A program made the translations under genes and the position numbers. From an uncultured Rhodanobacteraceae bacterium (lineage in GTDB: Bacteria > Pseudomonadota > Gammaproteobacteria > Xanthomonadales > SZUA-5), in assembly GCA_937928755.1 (NCBI GenBank), contig CALEZI010000055.1, forward strand, positions 1-37,253: DNA of 37,253 bases, in the 5' to 3' direction. Under the pieces are notes generated by a model that worked only from the letters and a program-made list of their open reading frames with translations, made no database searches and had not been told where the DNA came from. Positions 18,176 to 28,400 of this stretch are shown in pieces (positions within the stretch are counted from its first letter, which is position 1; each line of letters starts with the position of its first letter).

Positions 18176-18535
18176 ATGCGCCCTGTCCGTCTGATTGTCG
18201 GTCTGGCGACCGGCGTCGCCATGTTCGGGTGCGCCGGCATCGTCGGCAAGTTCAGCGGTCGCACCGAGGCTTGCGCGATCCTGGCGATCGGTGTGCCGGC
18301 GCCCGCGCGGATCGTCCGGCTGATCGATACCGGCACCAGCATCAACGACGACCCGGTGGTGGATTTCGTGCTGGAGATCGCGCCAGATGGCGCTCCCGTC
18401 TACCAGGCAACCGCGCGTGCGCTGGTGTCGCGCCTCGACGTGCCGGCAGTGCAGCCCGGGACGATCGTCAAGGTGAAATACGACCCCGCGGTGCCCTCGC
18501 GCGTCGCCATCGACGGGTGGCAGTGCGAGCCATGA
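18176..18535 (+). CDS. small putative lipoprotein or secreted protein of unknown function
   Basis: This 119-residue product starts at an ATG preceded by AGGAG. The N-terminus MRPVRLIVGLATGVAMFGCAG is a short hydrophobic leader ending in a cysteine, a weak lipobox. The remainder, with DFVLEIAPDGAPVYQATARA and PGTIVKVKYDPAVPSRVAID, resembles small beta-rich domains seen in DUF3592-like proteins and their relatives. I cannot name a function. It converges on the next gene with only 11 bases between the stop codons. Confidence 0.7.
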   Translation: MRPVRLIVGLATGVAMFGCAGIVGKFSGRTEACAILAIGVPAPARIVRLIDTGTSINDDPVVDFVLEIAPDGAPVYQATARALVSRLDVPAVQPGTIVKVKYDPAVPSRVAIDGWQCEP

Positions 18536-18546
18536 GTCCCCTTGAA

Positions 18547-18978
18547 TCAGCGCAAGCACCAGCCACGGTCGAAGCCGCGGACGTGGTCCACATCGTATAA
18601 CGCATAACAATCCAGGGGTTCGCGCGGCATTTCTGCGGCGACCACCAGATAGGTACCCTCGTAGTGGCAGGTCAGCCAGATCGTTTGTTTGCCGGACAGC
18701 GGCCAGTGATGTGCCTTGCCGCCATCCATCGGGATCATTTCATCGGAGGTATTCGGCGCCAGGATCTGGTCCGATCGAGGGTCGGCCACGCGAAAGCCGA
18801 TTCCGCTCAGACGCCCGGTCCTCGCGCCACCGTCCGCGGACAAAGGCGAAACCAGGGTCAAGCCAGGTTCATCGAGCAACGCACGCTGCTCGGTTTGCAG
18901 CACCGAGGGGCACGGAAGCTCGAAAAGCCGGGCGTTCTCCGCGGCCAGCGCGAACGCCAGCACCATCGTCAAGTTCAT
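18547..18978 (-). CDS. small exported protein, STY0301-like
   Basis: This 143-residue protein has a short hydrophobic N-terminus (MNLTMVLAFALAAENA). Two cysteine-containing motifs follow, CPSVLQTEQ near the start and LTCHYEGTYLVVAAEMP near residue 110, then a last cysteine pair near the end. The pattern of an opening CP, a WxLxGKQxIWLTCHY block and a late cysteine recalls the STY0301 family of small periplasmic proteins of unknown role. I chose ATG 18978, which has AGG seven bases upstream. The frame remains open to 19119, but that extension lacks a leader. Confidence 0.6.
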   Translation of the reverse strand: MNLTMVLAFALAAENARLFELPCPSVLQTEQRALLDEPGLTLVSPLSADGGARTGRLSGIGFRVADPRSDQILAPNTSDEMIPMDGGKAHHWPLSGKQTIWLTCHYEGTYLVVAAEMPREPLDCYALYDVDHVRGFDRGWCLR

Positions 18979-19194
18979 GCTCGGGCCTGCTGAATTCATG
19001 CTCCCGGCAAGGCCGTCGCCGGTCTCGCGATAATCCCCCGTCGCGGCCGCGTTCGCTACCTGGCGCTTTGCATGGTCGATGTCCGCGATGGCATCGCTTG
19101 TCGGCGCCGCGGCGGCCATCTGGAGCCTGCCGCCGCGGGATTACGGTAATCTGACGGCTGCCGCCGAACCCAGGCGGACGGAAACAATCACCCC

Positions 19195-22100
19195 GTGCAC
19201 CTGGCAGGGTTCAAGCTCGAAGACGTCATCTACGCGGTCGGCGAGACCGTGGTCGCGACGGCGACCTCGCGCGACGGCGAACGCGTGGTGCTGAAGTACG
19301 TCGACAGCGATCGCCCAGCGCCGGAGCTGCTGGCGCGCTGGCGTCACGAGTTCGCCATCCTCAGTTCGATCGAATCGCCGCTGGTGATCAAGGCCATTGC
19401 GCTCGAGCTTGCCGGCCGCAGCACCGTGCTGGTCCTGGAGGACTTCGCCTCCTGCAGCCTGTCGCAACTGATCGAGCGTGGCCAGCTCGACCTGTCGGAC
19501 CAGATCAATGTATCGATCCAGTTGGCGCAGGCGGTCGGCAGCGTGCACCAGCACCGCCTGATTCATGGCGATATCGCTCCGAAGAACGTGCTGGTGGATC
19601 CCGCCACGCTGGCGATCAAATTGTGCGATTTTGGCCTGGCGACGCGGCTCGACGTCCAGCCGCGGCGGTCCGACGGCGGCGCCATGGTCGGCACGCTGGC
19701 CTACATGTCGCCGGAGCAGACCGGCCGCACCAATCTCGATATCGACTATCGCAGCGACTTCTATTCGCTCGGCGCCACCCTCTACGAGCTGTACTCCGGC
19801 CGCGAGCCATTCGTCGCCAGCGACCCGATGAGCCTGCTGCACGCGCAACTTGCCAGCATGCCGGTGCCACTGCACGAGCTGGACGCAGGCATTCCCGAGC
19901 AGTTGTCGGCGATCGTGCAGAAGCTGTTGGCCAAACACCCGGACGACCGCTACCAGAGCAGCTTCGGCTTGATCCGGGACCTTGAGGCCTGCGCCGAAAG
20001 CTGGCGCCTTTACCAGCGCATCGAACGCTTTCCGCTCGGTCGCTCCGACGTGCCGGAACGCTTCTGTCTGTCGCAGAAGCTCTACGGCCGGCAGGCTGAG
20101 TGCGCCAGCATTCTCTCGGCGTTCAAGCGCGTGGTCGGCGCGGGTAGCGCCGAGTTGTTGTTGATCAGCGGCTACTCCGGAATCGGCAAGACCGCGCTGG
20201 TCAGCGAGCTGCATCGCCCGGTACTGGCGCGGCGCGGCTATCTGCTGCGCGGCAAGTGCGACCAGTACAGCCGCAACCAGCCATACACGGCGTTGATCCA
20301 GGCCTTCGGTCAGATGCTACGGGCTCTGGCCACCGAGAGCGCCGAGCGGCGGCAGTACTGGAAGAGTCGACTGGTGGATGCGCTCGGCGCCAACGCGGCG
20401 GCCATCACCGACATCATTCCCGAACTGAGCCTGTTGGTCGGCACTGCGCTGCCACTGCCGGCGTTGCCTCCGGCCGAGAGCGAACAGCGCTTCCACATCG
20501 CGTTTTCGCAGTTGGTGGTGGCGTTGGCGGCGCGCAGCCACCCGTTGCTGCTGTTCCTCGACGATCTGCAGTGGGCCGACGTATCCACCTTGCGTCTGCT
20601 CGAGTACCTGATCCGGGCCGAGGGCGAGCGCAGCGTGCTGATCGTCGGCGCCTACCGGGACAACGAGGTCCAGGCCGGCGATCCGCTGGAAATCAGCATC
20701 CGCGCGATCGAGCGCAATCAGGGCCGGATCGAGCACCTGCGCTTGGGTCCGTTGCCCGACGCCGAGGTCCGCCAGATGATCGCCGACAGCCTGCACGCCG
20801 CAGTCGAAAGCGTGGCGCCGCTGGCCGATTTGTGCATCCAGAAGACGCGCGGCAACCCGTTCTTCCTGAGCCAGTTCCTGCGCCAACTGCACCAGCAGGG
20901 CGACATCGAATACGACCGCGAGCACGGTGCCTGGCGCTGGGATCTGGCGCGCATCGACCGCCGCGGCATGACCGACAACGTGGTCGAGTTGCTGCTCGCC
21001 AAGCTGGGCATGTTGCCGCAACCGACCCAGGCGCTGATGGCGCAGGCCGCGCATCTCGGCAGTCGTTTCGACCATCGCGAGCTGATGGCCATCGGCGAGC
21101 GCGATGCAGAGGCGACTTCCGAAGTGCTCTGGCCGGCGCTGCAATCCGGCCTGCTGGTGCCGCTCGACGAAGAGTACAAGTTCGCCCAGAGCCCCGAGCG
21201 CCTGAAGGGCGCGCGCTACCGCTTCCTGCACGACCGCGTTCAGCAGGCCGCGCATGAGCTGGTGGCCGAGGATGCGCGTTCCGCATTGCGCCTGCGTTGC
21301 GGCCGCCTGCTGTTGGCGGCGAGCAGCGAGGCCGAACTCGACGAGCGGCTGTTCGTCATTCTCGAGTCCTTCAACGAAGACCTCGATCTGGTCGACGACC
21401 CGGCGGAGCGCGAGCGCCTGCTCGCCCTCAACCTGCGTGGCGGTATCCGCGCCAAGTCATCCTCGGCCTTCGATGCGGCCGTCGCTTTCCTGCGCAAGGC
21501 CGAGGCGCTACTCAGCGTCGATGCCTGGCAGAGCCAGCCCCAGCAGACGCTGATCCTGCACAAGAATCTGGCCGAAGCCGAGTACCTGGCGGGTCACTTC
21601 GATATCGCGCAGGCGCGTCTGACCGAGTTGATCGCCGCGGCACCGACGGTGACCTCGAAAGTGACGCTGTGCCTGGCGCAGGCCGACCAGATGCACATCC
21701 GCGGTCGCTTTGCCGATTCCTTCGTCGTGCTGCGCGAGGCGCTCGCCCTGCTCGGCCGTCATTTTCCGGAAACCGAGGCCGAAGCGGCCGAGCGCTTTCC
21801 GATCGAGTTCGCTGAGACCGATGCGCTGCTGGCCACGCGCAGCGAGCACGAACTGCTGACCCAGATCGAGATGGGCGATCCCGAGCGCCTGCTGGAAATG
21901 CAGGTCTACTATGGACTGGCGTACACCACCTACCAGATCAACCGCGGCGTCAGCTATGTGCTGGGCGCCTGCCGCATGGTGAGAGCGACGCTGCAGCATG
22001 GCCTGTGCGACCTGAGCTGCATCGGTTACGTCACCTATGGCACGGCCATGGCCGCCGTCGGCAAGCCGTATCCAGAGGTCCACGCCGTCGGGCGGCTGGC

Positions 22101-24234
22101 GCGGCGGCTTTCCGAGCAGCGCGACAACCCCTATTTCCGCCTTTCGGTCTACCAGTATTTCGCCGGCTTCTATCAGCACTGGTGCGATCCGCTGCGTGAA
22201 ACCCTGCCCTGGCTGGAAGAGGGGCTGGCGATGGGCCGCGCCGGCATCAACCCGCTGGCGGCCGGGTACTGCGCCTTGCTGCGCCCGGTGAATGCATTCT
22301 TGAGCGGTGCCTCGCTCGACGACGTCGAGCTGGCAGCCGAGCAGGGATTGGCGTTTCTCCAGCGCAGCCGACAGCCGGCCACCGAGGCGATGCTGCGCTG
22401 CGGTGTTGTGCAACCGCTGGCGGCGCTGCGCGGCAAGACCCTGAAACCGCACAGCTTCGACTCCAACGAGGTGCGCGTCGGTGCCTTGCTCGGCGACGAC
22501 TTCGAGACACCGTCGATCTTCCTCGCGTTCCATTGTTTCGCGATGGCGCGCCATGCCTACCTGTTCGATGCGGCGCCGGAATGGCGCCATGCGTCGAGCA
22601 AGGTGGCGATGATCGGCCAGATGATGCCGGATGGGCCGACCCTGGTCGAAGCCAGCTTCTTCCGTGCCCTCGGCTTGCTCAAGGCGGGTTTCGTCGAACC
22701 CGACGGTGTGTCCGCCGCGCTGGAAGAGGCCGCGCTGCTGCTCGGTCGATTCGAGACCTGGGCCAGCCACGCACCGGTCAACTTTCAGCACAAGGCACTG
22801 CTGATCGCCGCCGAACTCGCCCGCGTCCGCGGCGACAAGGATGCGGCCATGGATCTCTATGCGCGCGCCATCGACGCCGCCGCCGATGCCGGGTTCACCC
22901 ACTGCGAGGCGCTCGGCAACGAGCTGTACGCACGCTTCTGGCTGGAGCAGCAGCAGCGCCAGTTGGCCGGCAACTTCATTCGCGAAGCCTACTTTCACTA
23001 CCAGCGCTGGGGAGCGACGGCCAAGTGCAGGCAGATCGAAGCGCAATGGCCGCAGATCGTGTTCCGCGCCGTTGAACTGCGGCGCAATACGTCCAGCTCC
23101 AGCGGCAACCAGGGCGGCGTCTCGGCTTCGGTGGGCACGCTCGATCTGTATTCCTTGCTCAAGGCCAGCCGCGTGCTGTCGCAGGAGGTGCAGCTCGAAG
23201 CGCTGCTGCAGAAGCTGCTCGGAATCGTGCTGGAGAACGCCGGCGCCGAGTACGGCGCGATCGCGTTGTGCGAGGACGACACACTGGTGGTGGAGGCGGT
23301 CGGGCGCCTCAGCGAAGGCGTGATGGTCGACTACGATCGCGTCGATCGAGTGGCCGACCACGGCCTCAAGCTGCCCATCGAGATGCTGGAACATGTGCTG
23401 GCGACGCGGTGCCTGCAGGTGCTCAACCATCCGGCCGACGACCTCCGATTTGCTCACAGCGACTATCTGTCGGCGCGCCGACCCAAGTCCGTGCTGGTGC
23501 TGCCGGTGATGAATCAGGGGCGGATGGTGGCGTTGATCTACGTCGAGAACAACCTGCTGGAAGGCGCCTTCACCGAGCGCCATGTCAAGACGCTGGAGCT
23601 GCTCGGTGCGCAGGCGGCAATCTCGCTCGTCAATTCGCGCAACATCGAGAACCTCGAACGCAAGGTCGTCGAGCGCACCGAGGAATTGCGTCGGATGAGC
23701 ATGAAGGATGGTCTGACCGGCATCGCCAATCGGCGCAGCTTCGATGAACGCCTGGCCGGCGAATGGCGGCGCAGCCAGCGCGGCGGCAAGCCGCTGTCGC
23801 TGCTGATGATCGACATCGACCATTTCAAGCGCTACAACGACCATTATGGCCACGTCGAGGGCGACCGCTGCATCCGCGCCGTGGCCAGCGCACTGGCGGC
23901 CTGCTTCAGCCGCAACACGGATCTGGTGGCGCGCTACGGCGGCGAAGAGTTCGCCGCGATCCTGCCGGACACCGATGCACAAACGGCGCTCTGGCTGGCG
24001 CAGACCTGCGTCGCGGAAATCTCCAATCTGGAGATTGCGCACCACCAGAACTCCGCCAGCCAACGGGTCAGCATCAGCATCGGTCTGTGTAGCGTGATCG
24101 TCGATGCAGAGCTCACGCCGGAACTGCTGGTCACCCGCGCCGACCAGGCCCTGTACGACGCCAAGCGCGCTGGTCGCAACCGCGTGTGCACGTGGTCGGC
24201 GGGTGTTGATCGGGTGGGAGACGGATTCAGGTGA
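19195..24234 (+). CDS. Ser/Thr kinase - STAND ATPase - GAF - GGDEF signalling protein
   Basis: The 1679-residue protein joins four modules. The kinase is at about 1-270, with lysine 34, HGDIAPKN (H124, D126, N131) and DFG at D145; the HRD arginine is glycine. The STAND/AAA ATPase is at about 290-560, with Walker A GYSGIGKT (K332) and Walker B LLLFLDDLQWAD (D456-D457). A long helical, TPR-like region covers about 570-1310. GAF is at about 1316-1483. GGDEF is at about 1502-1662, with active-site GGEEF (1582-1586) and inhibitory-site RNTD (1573-1576) five residues before it. It should phosphorylate proteins and synthesise cyclic di-GMP. Related proteins usually end in a histidine kinase. The start is GTG 19195 with a weak ribosome site. 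It overlaps the metallopeptidase gene (GTGA). Confidence 0.93.
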   Translation: MHLAGFKLEDVIYAVGETVVATATSRDGERVVLKYVDSDRPAPELLARWRHEFAILSSIESPLVIKAIALELAGRSTVLVLEDFASCSLSQLIERGQLDLSDQINVSIQLAQAVGSVHQHRLIHGDIAPKNVLVDPATLAIKLCDFGLATRLDVQPRRSDGGAMVGTLAYMSPEQTGRTNLDIDYRSDFYSLGATLYELYSGREPFVASDPMSLLHAQLASMPVPLHELDAGIPEQLSAIVQKLLAKHPDDRYQSSFGLIRDLEACAESWRLYQRIERFPLGRSDVPERFCLSQKLYGRQAECASILSAFKRVVGAGSAELLLISGYSGIGKTALVSELHRPVLARRGYLLRGKCDQYSRNQPYTALIQAFGQMLRALATESAERRQYWKSRLVDALGANAAAITDIIPELSLLVGTALPLPALPPAESEQRFHIAFSQLVVALAARSHPLLLFLDDLQWADVSTLRLLEYLIRAEGERSVLIVGAYRDNEVQAGDPLEISIRAIERNQGRIEHLRLGPLPDAEVRQMIADSLHAAVESVAPLADLCIQKTRGNPFFLSQFLRQLHQQGDIEYDREHGAWRWDLARIDRRGMTDNVVELLLAKLGMLPQPTQALMAQAAHLGSRFDHRELMAIGERDAEATSEVLWPALQSGLLVPLDEEYKFAQSPERLKGARYRFLHDRVQQAAHELVAEDARSALRLRCGRLLLAASSEAELDERLFVILESFNEDLDLVDDPAERERLLALNLRGGIRAKSSSAFDAAVAFLRKAEALLSVDAWQSQPQQTLILHKNLAEAEYLAGHFDIAQARLTELIAAAPTVTSKVTLCLAQADQMHIRGRFADSFVVLREALALLGRHFPETEAEAAERFPIEFAETDALLATRSEHELLTQIEMGDPERLLEMQVYYGLAYTTYQINRGVSYVLGACRMVRATLQHGLCDLSCIGYVTYGTAMAAVGKPYPEVHAVGRLARRLSEQRDNPYFRLSVYQYFAGFYQHWCDPLRETLPWLEEGLAMGRAGINPLAAGYCALLRPVNAFLSGASLDDVELAAEQGLAFLQRSRQPATEAMLRCGVVQPLAALRGKTLKPHSFDSNEVRVGALLGDDFETPSIFLAFHCFAMARHAYLFDAAPEWRHASSKVAMIGQMMPDGPTLVEASFFRALGLLKAGFVEPDGVSAALEEAALLLGRFETWASHAPVNFQHKALLIAAELARVRGDKDAAMDLYARAIDAAADAGFTHCEALGNELYARFWLEQQQRQLAGNFIREAYFHYQRWGATAKCRQIEAQWPQIVFRAVELRRNTSSSSGNQGGVSASVGTLDLYSLLKASRVLSQEVQLEALLQKLLGIVLENAGAEYGAIALCEDDTLVVEAVGRLSEGVMVDYDRVDRVADHGLKLPIEMLEHVLATRCLQVLNHPADDLRFAHSDYLSARRPKSVLVLPVMNQGRMVALIYVENNLLEGAFTERHVKTLELLGAQAAISLVNSRNIENLERKVVERTEELRRMSMKDGLTGIANRRSFDERLAGEWRRSQRGGKPLSLLMIDIDHFKRYNDHYGHVEGDRCIRAVASALAACFSRNTDLVARYGGEEFAAILPDTDAQTALWLAQTCVAEISNLEIAHHQNSASQRVSISIGLCSVIVDAELTPELLVTRADQALYDAKRAGRNRVCTWSAGVDRVGDGFR

Positions 24235-25427
24235 GCGTTTTCCCGTTGGGTACAGCGCTTGCGCCGCTGCCGTACCATCACGAGGTGGTCGCCTACCTCA
24301 AGCAGCACGAGGTCGATACCTGGACCTGGGCCGCCTCACTCGCGGCGCAGGAGCGCCATGTTCAGGAGATTCGCGAGCAACTGCTGCGCGAAAGCTATCG
24401 GCTGACGCCAGAGTCGCACCCTCAGCCGTATCGATTGTGCGCGTTGGCCATGCAGCGGCTGGGGATCGACGCGCCGGTCACCATCTACCAGGCCAACGAT
24501 CCCGCCAGCGGCATGAATGCCATGCTCTGTCACCTGCCCGGTCAGGTGCACCTGATGCTGCAGGGCGCATTGCTCGAGCGCTTGTCCGAGGACGAACTTC
24601 TGGCCCTGCTGGGACACGAACTGGCTCACCACCTTCTGTGGTCGCTGGCCGACGGCGAATTCCTGATCGCCGACCGCATCCTGCACCACACCATCGCCGA
24701 TCCTGCCGCCGCGCCGAGCCACACCGAAACGGCGCGACTCTATCGGCTGCATACCGAGGTCTACGCCGACCGCGGCGGCGCCGTGGCGGCGCAGGCGTTG
24801 GAGCCGCCGCTGCGCACGCTGGTGAAGGTGCAGACCGGGATCGCCAGCGTCGATGCTGCCGCCTACCTGCAGCAGGCGCGCGAACTGCTGAGCGCCGAGA
24901 TGGGCGTTTCGCGCGGGCAGTCGCACCCGGAGTCCTATCTGCGGGCACAGGCGCTGGACCTGTGGTGGCGTCAGGACCCGGGCGCCGACGACTGGTTGCA
25001 GCGACGCATCCGCGGGCCGCTCGACATGACGCGGTTGGACCTGACCGCGCAGGCGCGCCTGGTGCAGATCACGCGCGACCTGTTGTCGCACTTTTTCGCC
25101 GACCCGACGCTGCACGCCGAGCCGCTGCTGACCCAGGCGCGCGAGTTCTTTCCCGACTGGGTGCCCGCAGCGGCGCGCGTGCCGCTACCCGACCTCGGTC
25201 CGGCCGTCATCGGCGACAGCGTGCGCGACTACCTGCACAGCGTGCTGCTCGACCTCGCCCTGGCCGACCCCGACCTGCGCGAAGCGGCCCTGCGCCGCGC
25301 CCTCAAGGTGGCCGATGAACTCGGCAGCGGCAGCGTGTTTCTCGAGACCCTGGCGCGCGACGCCGGGCTCGGCAAACGCGAGTTGGCCAAACTCAACAAA
25401 ACCCTGGCCAGGGATGCTGGCCGGTGA
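24231..25427 (+). CDS. soluble M48-like zinc metallopeptidase
   Basis: This 398-residue protein has the M48-type core. The strand and helix PGQVHLMLQGALLERLSEDE lead to LLGHELAHH (H129, E130, H133), and a third-ligand candidate is E176 in HTEVYADRGG. Unlike HtpX or Ste24 there are no membrane segments and no signal peptide, so it is predicted to be cytosolic. The C-terminal 200 residues are helical with no recognised domain. GTG 24231 overlaps the kinase stop (GTGA) with GGGAG upstream, and its own stop overlaps the helicase start. Proteolysis of a partner, perhaps the helicase or kinase, is a reasonable inference but not shown. Confidence 0.85.
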   Translation: MSVFPLGTALAPLPYHHEVVAYLKQHEVDTWTWAASLAAQERHVQEIREQLLRESYRLTPESHPQPYRLCALAMQRLGIDAPVTIYQANDPASGMNAMLCHLPGQVHLMLQGALLERLSEDELLALLGHELAHHLLWSLADGEFLIADRILHHTIADPAAAPSHTETARLYRLHTEVYADRGGAVAAQALEPPLRTLVKVQTGIASVDAAAYLQQARELLSAEMGVSRGQSHPESYLRAQALDLWWRQDPGADDWLQRRIRGPLDMTRLDLTAQARLVQITRDLLSHFFADPTLHAEPLLTQAREFFPDWVPAAARVPLPDLGPAVIGDSVRDYLHSVLLDLALADPDLREAALRRALKVADELGSGSVFLETLARDAGLGKRELAKLNKTLARDAGR

Positions 25428-28400
25428 ACGCGCCCTCGATCGAAAACGGCGAATCGGCCGGGCCTGCCGCCGACCTCGCCGCCCTGTTGGCGGAAATCGG
25501 CGGCAACGCCCTGGCGATCGACGACGTGCTGCACCTCTCGCTGCCGTTGTTGCGCGAGGTCGCGCAGTTGCACCTGCAAGGCCGGGTCGCCGCGCTGGCG
25601 CCGCCCGACATCCTGCTCGGCGCCGGTCGCCGCTTGCGTTTGCGCCAACCCGAAGGCCAGTTGCCGCGCCAGCGCATCGAAGCGGTGCGCGCGTTGCAGC
25701 CGCATCCGGGCTCGGGCCTCAACGTGGTCGGTCGGGTGCAGCTGACCCGTGATTCCGAATCGGGCGTGTGGGTGGACAACCTGGAAGTCCAGGAGGAGCG
25801 GTCGCAGACGCCACGGCAACCGGTTTACCTGCCCGGTTTCGGCAGTTGGGAACTGGCATTGGGCCACCACGACGAGATCACCGACCTGTTCCTGCTGGGT
25901 CAGATACTGGCCTGCCTGGCCTGCGGCCTGGACTTCGACGATGTCGCCGACCTGCGCCGCTTCGCCGCGCACCGGCGCAATCTGTTCCATCTGCAGCCGC
26001 GCCTGAACCCGGTGCTGGCCAGCGTCATCGCCGAGATGACCGCACTCAACCGCCACGATCGCGCCACCGACCTGGCCGAGATGGTGCACCGGCTCGAGAC
26101 CTGGCGCGAGCAACCCGCGGCGCTTGATGTGGACCGCGTGCTGGCCGACACCCAGGGCACCCGCCCGCGCCGGGTGGCAGTACTGTCGCACCTGCGCGAT
26201 CGCCTGTTCGATCTCTCGCGGCGCAACCGCCTGCTGCATTTTCGTCCGACCCAGGGCAGCGTCAACCTGACCATGGCCAGCGTGCCGCTGGTCCTGCAAC
26301 AGGAAAGCATCAAGGCCGGGGATCTGTGTGCCTGGGGCGGGGCTTTCGCGGAAGACGTGCTGTCCTGCAAGCCGCTTTCGCTGCAGCGCTGGCTGCGTTT
26401 CGAAGATCAGCCCTACCTGCCGACCACGCTCGATCGGATCGTGCAGGACACGCGGCGCGACCGCGCCGAATTCGGATTCAGTCATCTGCGTCTGGTGTTG
26501 GCCTTTCTGCGCTGGCACAACCTCAAGGAAGCGCCTGCGGAGCGCATCGTTTCGCCGCTGCTGTGGCTGCCGGTGGAGCTGGTGAAAAAGAAGGGCGTAC
26601 GCGACCGCTACCTGTTGCAGTGCGAGGACGAGGAAGCCGAGTTCAACCCAGCGCTGCGCCACTACCTGCGCCAGCTCTACGACATCCGCTTGCCGCAGAC
26701 GGTGGACCTGAAAGTCACGACGGTGGAGGCCATCCACGCCGATCTTCAGGCGCAGATCCGGCGCAGCGAACCGGGCGTCGAGCTGCGCCTGCAGTCGCGG
26801 CCGGCGATCGAGCTGATCCAGCAGAAGGCGGTGCAGCACCTGCGCCAGTTCCAGCGCCGCCGCAGTCGGCCGTCGCAGGTTCGGCCGTCCGGTCGCCCCG
26901 AGTTCAGCTACGCTGCCGACGATTTCCGTCCGCTCGGCCTCGCCTTGTTCCGCGAGCGCGTGTTGCCGAGCCCGCTGCCGCTGCGCGACGCGCTGGCCAG
27001 CAAACCGTTGCCGCGAATGCCGCAGATGGCCGGCGTCGGCGTCGCCGAGCGCAGCACCTACAGCGTGGCGCGCGACGATGGCCACCGCTACGCCTGGGAT
27101 CTGGACCTGACCCAGGTGACCCTGGCCAACTTCAACTACAAGAAGATGTCGCTGGTGCGCGACTACGCCGAACTGATCGAGCAACAGCCGGAAAACGCCG
27201 CCTTCGATCGGCTGTTTTCGATCGACCCGCGACCGCTGGAGAGTGCCGCGCCGGCGCCGTTGCCGGTGGCAGAACAATGGAATGTGGTCGCCGCCGACGC
27301 CACCCAGGCGCAGGCCGTCGGCCTCGCGCGCAGCGGTCGCAGCTTCATCATCCAGGGGCCGCCCGGCACCGGGAAATCGCAGACCATCACCAATCTGATC
27401 GCCGACCATGCAGCGCGTGGCCAACGCGTGCTGTTCGTCTGCGAAAAGCGTGCGGCCATCGACGTCGTGTTCCATCGCCTCAAGCAGTGCGGGCTGGACG
27501 ACCTGTGTTGCCTGATCCACGACTCGCAGGGCGACAAGAAGGCCTTCGTCGCCGATCTGCGTGGCTGCTACGAGCGCTGGGTCGCCGCGCCGGTGCAGCG
27601 GGAGGCATTGGCGACGGCACGCGAGGACACGCTGGCGGCGCTGCAGGCGCAGTTGCGGCGGATCGAACAGTACGAGGCCCTGCTGGCGTCGGCGCCGGCG
27701 CCATTGGCCTGTCGCGTGCGCGACCTCGTTCGCCGCCTGGCCGAACTGCCACCCGCGCCCGAAGGCGTGGCGCCCGAGGTGCGCGAGCGGCTGCCCGATT
27801 TTGCCGTCTGGAGCGCGCAGCGCGAACTCACCGCGCGCATCCAGCGCAGCGTGCACCAGCGCCTTGGCGCCGCCAGCCTGGCACAGCATCCATTCCGCTG
27901 GCTGAGCGGCGAGGCGCTGGCCGACCCGCTCGCCATCGGTCGCATCAAGGCGGTGCTCGACGATCTGGAAAACGGGTTGGCGCCACTCGAGGACCAGCTC
28001 GATGCGGGGCTTTGCTGGCTGTGCGCGGACACGCCGTTGGTGGCTGCCGCCGAACTGGCTGGCTTGCAGCGCGAGTGGGTGGACAGCGGTCTGGCTCGGC
28101 ACGCAGACCTGCTGGCCGGCAACGCCGGCGCCGTGCAGGCGCTGCACAAGCGGCGCGGCGAACTGCGCGACCTGGCCGACGCGCATGACAGCGCCGGCGC
28201 GGCGACTGCGAACTGGCGCGAGCCGCTGGCGGAAACCGACGCCGAAGCCGCGTACGCGCTGGCGAAACGGCTGGAGCCGAACCTGCTGCGCTGGCTGCAG
28301 CCGGCCTGGTGGAAGCTGCGCGCGGAGATCGCGCGACGCTACGATTTTTCGCGGCACGCCGTGGCGCCGACGCTGGTCAGCGTGCTCGCCGGACTGTTGG

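Noticed and set aside
15784..18345. An 853-codon minus-strand frame opposite the S46 peptidase gene
   Set aside because: Shadow of the S46 gene; it also runs through the REP palindromes and has no recognisable domain.
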